Below, piece after piece: positions 22,620-33,217 of a stretch of 64,000 bases of DNA (positions are counted from its first letter, which is position 1; each line of letters starts with the position of its first letter). This DNA is from Blumeriella jaapii (lineage: Eukaryota > Ascomycota > Leotiomycetes > Helotiales > Drepanopezizaceae): the NCBI GenBank assembly GCA_009599575.1, contig VWND01000086.1, positions 1-64,000 on the forward strand, written 5' to 3'. Position numbers and translations under genes: made by a program. The notes below the pieces were generated by a model. It did not search any database. It had not been told where the DNA came from and saw nothing but the letters and a program-made list of their open reading frames with translations.

Positions 22620-25600
22620 CTAGGACTGACCAGCGCCCCTCCCGTCCCCGCTCATCGAAACCTTCGCAGTGTCCGCCGTAGCCACCAGCTCCTTCACGAC
22701 CTCACTCTCAGGATTCTCTACCAGCTCGCCCCCGCCACTGCCCCCGCCCCCTTGCTTTCCCAGGAAACTGTCAATCTCGGATTTCTCCGTCCCCTTCGGG
22801 CTCGCGGCGGCGGCAACAGCGGCGGCAGCGGCGGCGCCCTTGCCCGCGATCGCCTCCGTCCAGTTCCAGCCGCCAGAAAGATGGAGCTGGGATTGCTCAC
22901 CAGTCTCTTCGGCGTCGTCGCTGTCGAGCCCGCTATCCGCCCAGTCCCGATCGCTCCAGGCAGTCTCGCTGTCGTAGCCGCTCTTCCGGCTACTACCTCC
23001 GGGACTTGGCAGCAGCGGGAGGTTTATGTAATTGCCCTTCATCGCCAAGCCCAGACTGTTCGACTTCATGGCCGTGTTCAGTGCCGGCACGGAGTCGCGC
23101 GCTTCTCTGATTTCCGAGTTCGTGCGGTCTGGCTCTCCCTCCGATTTGGCGCCGGAGGTACGGTTGGTCTCGCCGCCGTCTTCCGCGGGCCCTTCGTTCG
23201 TGTCGCGAGCGCGCTCGGCGTTACTCTCGTCCTCGTCGCGAGTTCTCGCCGCTTCAGAGTCCCCGAAATGCGTATCACAGAGATGCTTGATGACGGGCCA
23301 CCCGTACGCATTAGCGAACATACGTCTCACGACCATGTTGTTGTGCGCATCCGGCTCTAGCCTGACGAGCACCTTTCGCCACGAGAGGTCACGGTGGTAT
23401 GCCCGCGCGATCTTCTCTTCGACTTTCATAGCGCTAGCATCGATCACGTCGCGAGGGTCTTTGTCTGGATTCGTATGCTTTGTATCATCATAATCGTGCG
23501 TAGAGAGCGTGGAGTCGGCGTGCTTTGGTCCCATGGGCATGGAGTCCGTGGTCTGGACAGAGGAGCGGCGGCGCATCATGAGAGAAGTGTTCGACCTTTT
23601 TTTGAGCGGCGGTGGCGGAATGTCTTGCGGGTGGTAGACGCGGTCATGGAAGATCGTTCGAGGACGGGAAGAGGGGTCTATGATGAAGTCGGTGGGTGAG
23701 AGGAGGCTTGATGATATCGCCTGCGGATTCGAAGAATGTTGTTTTGGGTGGTGCAGAAAGTCTCTCGGCTTCTTCGTCGTCGCCAGCAGTTGCTTTCCCG
23801 TGCGATTTCCTCTTCGGTGAGGACTCCTGGGTGGATACGGAAGGGGAGGATGAAAATTCGCTTCCGCTTCCCATGCGAAGAGTCTGGCTGCGCTTGTAGA
23901 TCATGTTATGCTTGGGGTGATCATTGTGAGGCTTCGGTGGTTGGCTAGGAGCAGGATTGAAGAGCTTTATGATACTTGCCAGCGGACCTGGGTTGCTGGC
24001 AGGCTCCGTAGAAGAGTTCGAACCAGGTCGCGCATCCGTAGACAGCGTCCTTTCGACACTCTTCAAGCTTCGAGCATCGTCATCGACCGTGGCATCTGGT
24101 GGTGGTTGTGGCACATCTCCTCCATGACCTTCTTGGGTAGGAGTGTTGTTTCCAGTCTCTTCTGCATCGCTAGCAGCCCCATCAATGAAAGCCCGCCGCG
24201 AAGGAGAACTTGAGTTAGCCCCAGTGAGCTCTGCCCACCCCCAACTTGCCATCGTACCGACGAGCCCATTGTCTCTCCTGGCTTTCTCTACACGACCCAG
24301 ACCTTGCCAGTCGAGGAACAGCAGACAACTTGTGCGCAAGGGCACCACCCCGTCATTGACGACATTGGAGTACACCGTCCGATTCCTGAATTTCTTCAGC
24401 ACGACATGAGCTGGACCAGTAGGTAGGATTCGCAGCAGAGGCTTCGCTTCGGGAGCGCCCTCTCCCTTGCGAGCACTCTCTCCAATGCTTCCCACAATAG
24501 CGCCCCATCCACTCCTAGCAATCGTAGGAGCTCGCCAAGTCAGACCGAGATCCTTTCCTGTCCGTCCCACGAGGCCAAAGTCAAGCGCAAATTTGACATA
24601 CATTGGATTCTCGTTACTCAATCCCAAGAAAGGGGACGCCATCGCGATAAAGTTGATGGGTTCGATCAGATCAAAGAACTCCGGCGAATGCTTCTGTATA
24701 TAAGCCACCGCATACGTCTGGATCAACCCCCCCAAGGAATGGGCAATGAAGCTGATGCTCGTGATCTTGTACGCCAATTTCGTATCTGCATGCGGAACCT
24801 TGACGATAGAACTTTGCTCATGCGCTGACGGCGCGCCTGCTTTGGCAGTCGACTTGGCCGCTGCGTGTTCAGGTTTCACAGCATGGGAAAAAGCCGTTGC
24901 TGTGGATTTCTTGGTAACCGGCTTGTACGGCTGGTCCGGATATGTCATCTGGAGAACGTATTTCGCCAGCCGTTTCCCGAGATACTTGATGCCTTTTTCT
25001 GTTCGGACGCAATTTCCAGAAAAGCCGCGGACGATGAGTTCTTCTTCCTCGTCCTCGTCCTCGCCCTCTTCTTGGGCATTTGCCTGGGTATCATTTTCGG
25101 TCTCTGCCCCGTCCTTGTCGGACGCTGGACTCCTGCCCCTCGGTGGCTGTTTGTTGGCTTTCCGTATCCTCGCATTGCTTTTGGCCTGTTTCGCCGCTTC
25201 GTCTATGCTCTCCTTCAAGAACAGCATGTCGGCCCCCAAGTTACTGTGCAACCCGTGCGTCAACACCACCAAATGCACTTTCTTCTGCCTCTTCGTCCTG
25301 TGTCCTTGAACCTCCCCTTTCTCCCCCCCAGCGGCATCCTTCGCTGATGGTCCCTCTCCCTTCCCCCCTTTCTCTCCAGTCTGCTCGTCAGGCCACTCCG
25401 GCATCCTAGGCGTATTCCACAAACTCGCCGTATCATCCACCCTGACCCCAAGCGCCCTCGTGAAGACGCCCTTGGGCAGCTTCCCCTTCCCGTTCCCCGT
25501 TCCCTGGCCCTGGAGATCAGCCACCTGGCCAGCCATGCTCCTCTCCCCGCTCCCCGTCAAGCTGCTCGCAAAGCCCACACTCAAACTCTTCTCGTCCCTC

Positions 25601-26081
25601 CCCAGCAGCACCTCGTAGTGCACCGCGGCCGAGTTCGAAAAGATGACCTGGCTCGAGACCTCGATGACCCAGCTGACGCTCTGGTCCCCTGCTGTCTCCG
25701 GCCCATTCGCCTGGTCCCCATCTCGGATCGCAGGACTCGCGCTCCTCCCGCCCCCGGCCGTCCTCCGCACCTCCTCGGGGACCTTCAACTGCGTGCAGAA
25801 CGTGCCCCCGGCCTTCAGATTCGGCTCAAACTCCGGCACGCCGTACGTGCCCGGCCGTTCAAACTTCTCGTTCGGGTGAAAGGCCGCTGGGTACGCCGCG
25901 CGTACAGCGTGTACGGACCGTGAACGAAGGCGGCGCGCAGGGCGATGGCAGATGTGTTTTTGATCTTGAGGTGCAGGGTGTGCGGCGAGGGCAGGATGCG
26001 GTCGGCGGAGGGCGTGTAGGTGACGGTGTAGCGGACGACTTCGCCGATCTTGACGCTGCCGGTTTGGTGGAGGAGGATCAT
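22620..26081 (-). CDS. DUF676-type serine esterase/lipase, Rog1/Lpl1-like, with two frame breaks
   Basis: A single uninterrupted locus of about 1,154 codons once two frame breaks are allowed. Start at 26081. N-terminal beta-rich domain (MILLHQTGSVKIGEVVRYTV) typical of fungal lipid-particle serine esterases; then the alpha/beta hydrolase with VHLVVLTHGLHSN (oxyanion strand) and the nucleophile elbow SFIAHSLGGLIQTYAV, Ser near residue 450, and VVNDGVVPLRTSCLLFLDWQ where the catalytic His/Asp region is expected. The C-terminal third holds EEKIARAYHRDLSWRKVLVR and a long disordered tail with poly-Ala and Gly stretches. Frame break 1: between GPYTLY and AAYPAAFHPNEKF, about 25895-25903, one base missing. 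Break 2: between GDIIKPPL and TDFIIDPSSRPR, about 23692-23699, one base extra or two missing. Yeast relatives act on phospholipids or acylglycerols at lipid droplets. Both breaks sit inside conserved text, so no intron explains them. Confidence 0.82.
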
Positions 26082-26867
26082 TGTTGGAGTCGAGTCGCTG
26101 TACTGTAGAATTGGGGAGTTCAGGACATGAGCTGCTCAGGGACCCATAGTGAGGAGGGGGAGATGTAGGGGGGTTTTGGAAGTTCGTTCTTAGCATTGCG
26201 CGCGTGCAACTTTTGGTTTGGCCCGAGGTGTACGGACGCATGCGACAGATGACGATGGGTGGCTGGCTGTGCGACAGCTACAGTACGGTACAGTACTGTG
26301 CAATGAGATGATGGCGAGTATACGAAATGTCTCGTACTCGCATTTTGTAAACAAAAGTTTAGCAGACAGGCAGGGGAGGTAAAATGGATGTGTGTTGGTA
26401 TGTATGTACACATACACATGTACAGTACCGTGCTGTAGGTACAGACAGTACGGAGGGACAAATCCATCGTCATCAGATATCATTGATCTCATATACATCG
26501 CTCCATAAATAAGAACTTCGAACACCCGATCTCGTTCTACAGAGAGGACGCCAGATCACGTTCCCCTCCACCTTGTCGCGCTGCCGACGTGAGGTGGATG
26601 CGAAGATCCACCTTTCCGACCAACTGCGACTGTATCACGACGACATCAATCCACCCAGTGTCAGGAGCAGTAAGAGATAAAGATGCGCGCTGGTCGTGAG
26701 AAGTCCACACCAGAGCCCGCGCACGTTGCACGGGGGCGGAGGGGTCCTTGAGTGTTCCGTTGCCCGAATCGTCTCCCTTTCCCTCACAACACCACAGCTC
26801 TGCCCCCCGTCATAGGGACAAAGATCTCCGCAGTCTCTCGCCAGGGCGAAGCGCATCCTACCGGCCT
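26082..26867. other. Intergenic
   Basis: Spacer between the lipase start and the RBR ligase 3' end. Carries TACAG/GTACAG pieces at 26278-26300 and 26420-26450. No coding sequence is supported. Confidence 0.5.
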
Positions 26868-29133
26868 CTAAGAGACCACACTCAAGACGCCCTCCTCAGG
26901 CTCCACGCCCGGTTCAACGTGGCTTCTCCAAGCAGAAACCCGGTTGCCTCTCGCCCCAAGTCCTGCCAGAACCGACGATTTAGGTTCTTTCGCGGCTCTA
27001 GCCGGCGGAGACCTCGGCGCTCTCCCCGGCGGCTCGTTCGTCGCCGGCGCCGTCTTCGTGTCCGCCCTCCGCCTCCTCGGGCTTACCACTTCAGACGCTC
27101 TCGGCGGCAGCCGAACACCGGGCCTCGCTGCCGCCGGCGGCATAGGGGCAGCAGGGACAGGAGGATACCAGCCGTTGATGAGTCCCGGTGGCCGTGCATG
27201 AGTACGGCCCATGGCGTGGTTTGCAGCCGCAGTCGCCTGGTCGAAATCGCCGGTGAGGATCTCCTGCGCAGCGCGCACATAGTCCTGATTCATGACGTGG
27301 CGCGCGTGGTTCCCACCAGTCCCACCAGCACGCTCGTCTTCCAAGGCTGCTCTTTGCAAACGTCGGGCTAAGGCTTCGTCGCGGCGCTCTTGGCGTTGGC
27401 GGTCGTGGATCGGTTCCATGAAGGGGCCTGGCGGTCTGCGAATGCGAGGAACGCCATCCACGAGAGCCGGGTGGGGGAGTTGCATGTGGTTCAATCGGTC
27501 TGCTTCGACGGCGTCGTAGTTGAACCAGGGACAATTGCAGGTCTTCCACTTGAGGCCGCATATCATACAGAACTCGGCCGTGCAATGGCTTTGCTCGATT
27601 AACGAGAGGCTTTGCAAGATGGAAGGGACTTACCAAGTCATATGATTGCAGCCTTCCTTTAACTCCACCATGGTCCTACAGCTGTAACACCGCTGCCACC
27701 CGGCCTGCTTCGCCGTCTCGAGCAGCTGGTTGGTCTCCTCATCCTTCGGACAGTCCTTCGCGCCATGCCATTTCCCATTGCACGTACAGCACACCTTCGT
27801 TCTGCAGCGGCCGCACTTCCCATACTTCTTTCCGTCCTCCTTGTGGATGTTGCCCGGCTTGATCCATTCTCCGCACCGTCTGGCAGGGCAGTAAATCCGA
27901 TTTTTGGTGGAGAATTCCTGGAATTTCCGGTTCCAGTTCTTCTTGAAGTCGATGTTGAAGAGCTTCTCGACGTGCTTGAGCGGGATGTGGTCGGCCGTGC
28001 AGCACTTGGGAGGCATATGGGCCGGGTCGGTGACAGAAAGGCGGAAACTGCGTTTCAGGCACGAGTGGCACATTCGGTGGCCGCATTTGAGCTTTGCGGA
28101 CTTCGAACGGGGTACGTCGTCGGAAAGGCAAATCAAACATTCGACTCTGCTGAAAGTCAGAAAGCTGGGCAAGACAATGGAGTGGGTACGAACAGCCTCT
28201 CTGGCTCCTGGCGATGCTGCTGCTGCTGGACTCCCGGGCCGAAGAAAGACCCCATGAAGTTGGACCGTTTCACGACTGGATTGGTTGCTGTTGTGGGTGG
28301 TAGGAATTGGGTAGAGGGAGCGTTGGAAGCCGACGTGTGTTCCTCCTAAGCGGTGGTCGATCAGAGTGCATCATCCTGGTCGTGGCACTCCTATCACGAT
28401 GTTAATGCTGCTCCCCATTCAAACAAACGTAGGACACATACCTCCTCGGAGGCAAGAATGGCAGCGCCTCAACCAGAGATGGTCTTCTCGACGAAGTATG
28501 CCCTCGACTCTTTGGCACCTCCTCCTCCCCCATAGTCTTGACCTTCGGCTCCTTATGCTTCCTGCCCTTCTCCTCGTCCCTGGCAGCATACACCACTTTG
28601 ATCTTCTTCGGACTCTCCCTGCTCATCTTACTCCTCCTCACCTCGACCGCCTCGTCCTCCCCTGCTTCGTTTCCACTTCGTCCTGGTGCCCTCGTCTCGC
28701 TGACCCTCAATCTCTCCCGCTCCCCCGTCGACCCCTTCGGCGGCCCATACACGTATTCCCCTCCCTTCCCGGCTGCCTCCTCCTTCTCCCTCCTCCGCCT
28801 CCGGTGTCTCTCTTCCCTGGTCTCGCGCTCCCTTTCCTTTTCCCGTCTCCTCCTTCTTTCACGACCCTCGGTAGATCTCGGCTTCGTTTTCGAATGCAAG
28901 AACAGCGTCTCTGTCGACTCCGACGGCATGACTTCGATGTAATCCTGTTCACGCCTCTCCTCCTCCTCGTCTTCGTCCGCTCTCACCTCCACCTCCACCT
29001 CTTTCTCCGCGAACCGCTCCACCCTCCGCCTCCTCACCTCCCCCGGATCCATTTCGCGCGCGCGCGCGTGTGCAACCACCCCTCCATCTCCGGGCGACCC
29101 GCGGCGTCGTCTCGCGGTCGAGTCTCGCGCCAT
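26868..29133 (-). CDS. RBR (RING-IBR-RING) E3 ubiquitin ligase
   Basis: Four exons, 28429-29133, 28194-28345, 27634-28146 and 26868-27588, give 696 residues in phase. The first exon is a charged Arg/Glu-rich region. RING1: CLICLSDDVPRSKSAKLKCG with HRMCHSC following; IBR: CPARRCGEWIKPGN, then CGRCRTKVCCTC; RING2: CYSCRTMVELKEGCNHMTC then HCTAEFCMICG. The RING2 Cys in GCNHM (about residue 452) matches the thioester-forming Cys of RBR ligases, so a HECT-like transfer mechanism is expected. The 45 nt intron at 27589-27633 falls inside RING2, and splicing is required to restore C-H-C. The junction of exons 1 and 2 (83 nt intron, donor GTTTGT at 28428) is less certain; a GTATGT donor at 28440 is stronger but leads to a stop. 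A later ATG at 29052 is an alternative start. Proline-rich C-terminus. Substrate unknown. Confidence 0.85.
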
Positions 29134-29877
29134 TCATCCAACGGCGCCGACGCGCTCACTTGCTCGCCGAGGGGCCAGGCACTGGATTCTGGAAGCCGGC
29201 GACTGGGGGCTGGGGATGAGGGCGAAGAGCCCACAGACATATGGTCGTGCGCAACCGGTGGGTCAGATGTGGCTTTTTTCGGAATTAAGTAGGTGGGCGT
29301 GAGCGGCGTTGGGTATGTGTGTATTCATGTACAGCATGTACGATGCCAGCCCGCAGTGCACACTGCATGCTGCACCTCGCGGTCGCGCTGGCGCTCGTCT
29401 GCCAATCGAACGACTTGCGCTCGATCTTTGGCTGTGGCACTGAAAGATGTCCTGCTGTACTGTGTCGTCGCGTCGCTGAGTATCGTGTGGTTCAGCCGAA
29501 GCAGCTCTCGTGGAGAAGTGGAGTCCAGGGTTCAGAGGGCTGGGGTTGAAAGTCGGGGATCCATCTCGCATGGCGATCGAAACAGGGGCCCTGGCCGCTT
29601 GTCGTCTTGTCAGTAGAAACAAGCGCTTCTAAGTTGTTGTTTCCAGCCTCTAGTTTGACAAGCCTGAGCATTCATTCACATGAGAGCGACTTCACGAATG
29701 ATACTACAGTACCTGAGGTACTACTGTTTGAAACCATGGTGCCTGAGCTACATTTTATACGACTTCAAGGCCATCTTTGGAGCCCATATAATCCCCGAAT
29801 AAGTCTAGAAATCTACATGTAAATTTTATACTCCTCTCCGCCCATCCCCATCCTCAGTAGGTACTCAAGCGTGTCGC
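29134..29877. other. Intergenic
   Basis: Upstream of the RBR ligase and downstream of the acetyl-CoA transporter, both on the minus strand. Holds the RBR promoter. No supported ORF. Confidence 0.5.
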
Positions 29878-31832
29878 CTATTCAGAGACTCTCCAGGCCC
29901 GGAGCGGCAGCGCCTGCAGTCTCAATGCCGCCGGCTTGATATACCCCCAGAAGGTCACCACCCCAATAATCACGCAGACCACGTTCATCACATAGTACCC
30001 GTCCGTCGTGATATTGCACACGCCGCCGCCTTGAATACACCTGTCCTTCTCTGCGCTCGCGGAGCAGGAAAAGACGGATGTCACTAAAGGCCCGCGGTGT
30101 GGGGGGGAGTTTGAAGTCGGCGGCGGGAGGGACGCAGGAGGCCACGGTAAAGGCGTCCACAAATTTGAGGACGAAGAACCGGGGGAATGTGCCACCGAGG
30201 TTAGAAACGCTGGTCTTATGTTAGCACTCTGATCACTGAAGACGAATACCAGAAGCTGGAATAGACCTACGTAGCGAGCAGAGTCATATAGGTTCCTCCG
30301 ATCACAGGGTCTGCAATCCGAGCATGGAAGGCCGAGACAGCAACGAACATGACCGTGCTAGTAAAGGTCGAGAAGATATGCTCCGCGATGACCACCAGCA
30401 GATACCACGTATCGACGCCGTTAGCTGGAAAAATAACAACCGTGATTTGCGCGATCACGGCAGCGATCAGACGGCCGACGAAACCCCAGCACCAGAGACG
30501 CATGGGCGTGTAGGTCGTGGACCATTTCCCTGCGTAGTACCCAAGACCGATCTCGAAGGGGAAATCTATGAGAACCGTAAGAGCGAGATCTTCCTGGCTG
30601 AATCCCTTGTCGATAAGCTTGAGGTTCGTGACGGCGTCGTTGGCCTGGAAGCCGATCTTGGCGATGAGATGAATAATGATAATCGTCTGGATGTTTTTCA
30701 ACTTGAGCACTTCCCACATGACTTTGTAGACGTCCCAGATGCCGTCCTCGTTTTTGGTCTTCTCTTCTTTTTTCCAAACCGCGAGACCGATGGTCACCGC
30801 GAGATACGCCCATCCCCAGAATGTCAAATATCCTCCCAGGGTCATCACGCCTTCCGTCAATGGCGTTGCTCTGAACCATTTGTTGGCGAAATCCGGGGAG
30901 TTGAATGCGAGAAATACGGTGTACGACATGAATTGGCCGGCAGTCAAGCCAACAGTCTGTGCAGTAGAAGCGTACGAGATATTGCCAGGAGTCAATAGGG
31001 TCAAGGCCCAGCCGTCAACGGCAATATCTTGGGTGGCGCACATAAAGACCAGGAAGAACCACCACCCAGTGAATCCCCAGATCCCAGCACCGCCGTCCGC
31101 ACCCGCGGTAGCCATCATGCTCTTGACGTTTGCCCCGAGCCATAGCATACCAAGTCCAGACAACATCTGAATTGGCATGATCCAGCTCTTCCTGCGCCCG
31201 ACCTTGGGACTCCAGCATGCGTCCACGACGGGACTCCACAGCAATTTCAACGAGTAGGGGTACGAAGCCAGACTGAAGACTCCTAGTGCAGAATACGACA
31301 TGTGCGGCTTCAGCAGGAATGGCACAGATCCAGTCGCCAGCCCCATCGGCACTCCTTGCAGGAAGTACAGCAAGACCAAGAGACCAAAGTTCTTCCGATC
31401 CTGCAGCGGCAGTTCGAAGAATCCATGATTGTTCATCGTCGGCGTCTTCGGGACGTGGTCGTCGAGTGTAAAAGACTCGCGCGCCATCAAGTTGTCCGTG
31501 ACGCTGGGGGTGTCGAGCGAGGCATTCTTGCGCCGGTATTCCACATTGTGATTCATGCTGTCGTCTCCGTTTTCCCCTACTGAATCCGACGAGACCTGCC
31601 CCTTAGGCCGCCGAGATTTGGCACCCATGGAAGAATCCTCGTCGCCGTCGTCGTCGTCGTCGTCAGACGAGTTCGCTGTCAGCAAGCGGTGCTGGTCCTC
31701 CGGTATTCCTTCTAAGCCCGCGGGGCCGCTCGTGTGACGTGGCAGATCGTCGAGCTCTTGCGCGGGTGTATCTGGATGATGATGTCGAGAAGGATTGGAC
31801 GTCGAAGAGAGCGAGTCGCGGGGGGGAGGCAT
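29878..31832 (-). CDS. Acetyl-CoA transporter of the SLC33A1/AT-1 family (frame broken in a G run)
   Basis: Major-facilitator type membrane protein that in animals carries acetyl-CoA into the ER lumen. Exons 30271-31832 and 29878-30209, 61 nt intron, about 630 residues. A polar ~145-residue N-tail (poly-Asp, SRRPKG) precedes the transporter: KNFGLLVLLYFLQGVPMGLA, SYPYSLKLLWSPVVDACWSP, FMCATQDIAVDGWALTLL, TAGQFMSYTVFLAFNSPDFA, KLIDKGFSQEDLA, and IADPVIGGTYMTLLATVSNL. The C-terminal loop with DRCIQGGGVCNITTDGYYV and the last helix VVCVIIGVVTFWGYI lie one frame away from the upstream text; removing one G from the G7 run at 30101-30107 joins them and makes the whole CDS divisible by three. Shares a short divergent promoter with CENP-O. 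Confidence 0.87.
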
Positions 31833-32260
31833 ACATGTAGTGATCTTCGCAGAGCTTTAGAGACTCGGTGGCCTCTAAAGTCCCGCGGGCGATATCTACC
31901 AAGCGAACTGGCCTTTTCGACACGAGGGGCAATTAGGTGCCGAAGAGAGCGACAAAAAAGAAGGGGGTTTTTCAAGCCATGAAACCTGGCTCAATGCGGA
32001 CTTATTGAAGCTGGAAAACGAACCAGATGTGAAGACGAGAAGGTGTTAATGAGGATGCGCCGCTGAAGAACACTTCTGTTGTCTGTTGCACGTAATGATC
32101 ACGTGGAGGCGCGGTGTGTATCAAATCGCGCCTCACTCAGAGCCGACGACGACACATCAGAGGCACGATCACATACTCATAGAACATCCGAACGCGTATT
32201 TATGGGTAACATTGTTTTGAGCGGTACCATCATAAGTCTATCACTTTGATCATCAGAGTT
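31833..32260. promoter_or_regulatory. Divergent promoter, transporter and CENP-O
   Basis: 428 bp separate the two start codons. No individual element can be named; contains ATCACGTGG (E-box-like CACGTG core near 32099-32105). Confidence 0.45.
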
Positions 32261-33217
32261 ATGCTGTTCTCCACCGACGACTCTATCCCCGAGGACGCGG
32301 TCGGCGCGCAACTCGACGACGAGATATCTTCCCTCCAGGAGCAGAGTAAGACCCTCTTTCCATGCCCTGCTGCACCACTAATACTTCCAGTATCTGCCCT
32401 CAAGTCCCAGCGCGCCCTTCAGCTGTCTAACATCCTCTCTTCCCGTCATACGCGCGCAACCCTAACGCGTTTCATCGCCTCCCAAAAACCACCGGTCTCT
32501 CGATCTTCCACCCCTCCCGACACGGATCCCCTCATGGCAGCCTCGACAGCCCAGCTGGCACACAAACAAGAAAACCTCTACCGCGCATGCGCCGGCATCA
32601 CCACTTTCCGCATCCAAGATCCGGATCCCAACGCGGTAGACGGCGGCCATGTGCTAGGCATCCGAGTCGACGTCTCGAGCACGGGAAAATTCATACGCCC
32701 GTACTATGTCATGTTGAACAAGCCTTGGGCGGGCTCGGAACTTCTCCGTGTTCATCGGCACACCGTGCCTCCCGCCATTCCTCTGGCTTCGCTAGCAGAG
32801 AAATTCCTTCCGCACGGCAAGGGCAGTGTAGCACTGGGGGCCCAAGACGGCGCGGGAAAGAGGCAGGATTTACGCCGCTTCGCACGAGCGCTGAGGAGGG
32901 AGGTGATGGGCTATCATAATCGCGTAGCGGTGATCAAGAGTCTGAGGAAGGAGTTCAAGCTCGATGAGAAGGTGTCGAGGAAGGGGAAGGGGCGAGAGCG
33001 GGTCATTGCTGATATCAGCGCGGCCGATGCGGAGGCTAAGCAGGTGCGAATCGAGTGGATGGATGGCAGGATCGGTCGGGTAGTGGTGAATGAGAAGGGA
33101 GAGATGAGGGATTGTGTTGTTGTGGGGGAAGATGGCCGGGATCGGGAGACGGAGAGGAGGATTGCGAGCGGTTCGATGGAGGGCATTGGAGAGAGGTTGA
33201 GAGATGGGATGTATTGA
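32261..33217 (+). CDS. Kinetochore protein CENP-O/Mcm21
   Basis: Inner-kinetochore (CCAN/COMA) subunit. Exons 32261-32345 and 32391-33217 with a 45 nt intron (phase 1) give 303 residues. The family hallmark is clear: GIRVDVSSTGKFIRPYYVML, LRVHRHTVPPAIPLASLAEK, then a helical C-terminus with RRFARALRREVMGYHNRVAV and KSLRKEFKLD. The N-terminal exon encodes an acidic start and a coiled-coil type segment (LDDEISSLQEQISALKSQRA) formed across the splice. CENP-O pairs with CENP-P (Ctf19) in a tandem-RWD arrangement. The C-terminal LDEKVSRKGKGRERV stretch is basic. ATG at 32261 is the first in frame. Confidence 0.88.
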   Translation: MLFSTDDSIPEDAVGAQLDDEISSLQEQSKTLFPCPAAPLILPVSALKSQRALQLSNILSSRHTRATLTRFIASQKPPVSRSSTPPDTDPLMAASTAQLAHKQENLYRACAGITTFRIQDPDPNAVDGGHVLGIRVDVSSTGKFIRPYYVMLNKPWAGSELLRVHRHTVPPAIPLASLAEKFLPHGKGSVALGAQDGAGKRQDLRRFARALRREVMGYHNRVAVIKSLRKEFKLDEKVSRKGKGRERVIADISAADAEAKQVRIEWMDGRIGRVVVNEKGEMRDCVVVGEDGRDRETERRIASGSMEGIGERLRDGMY

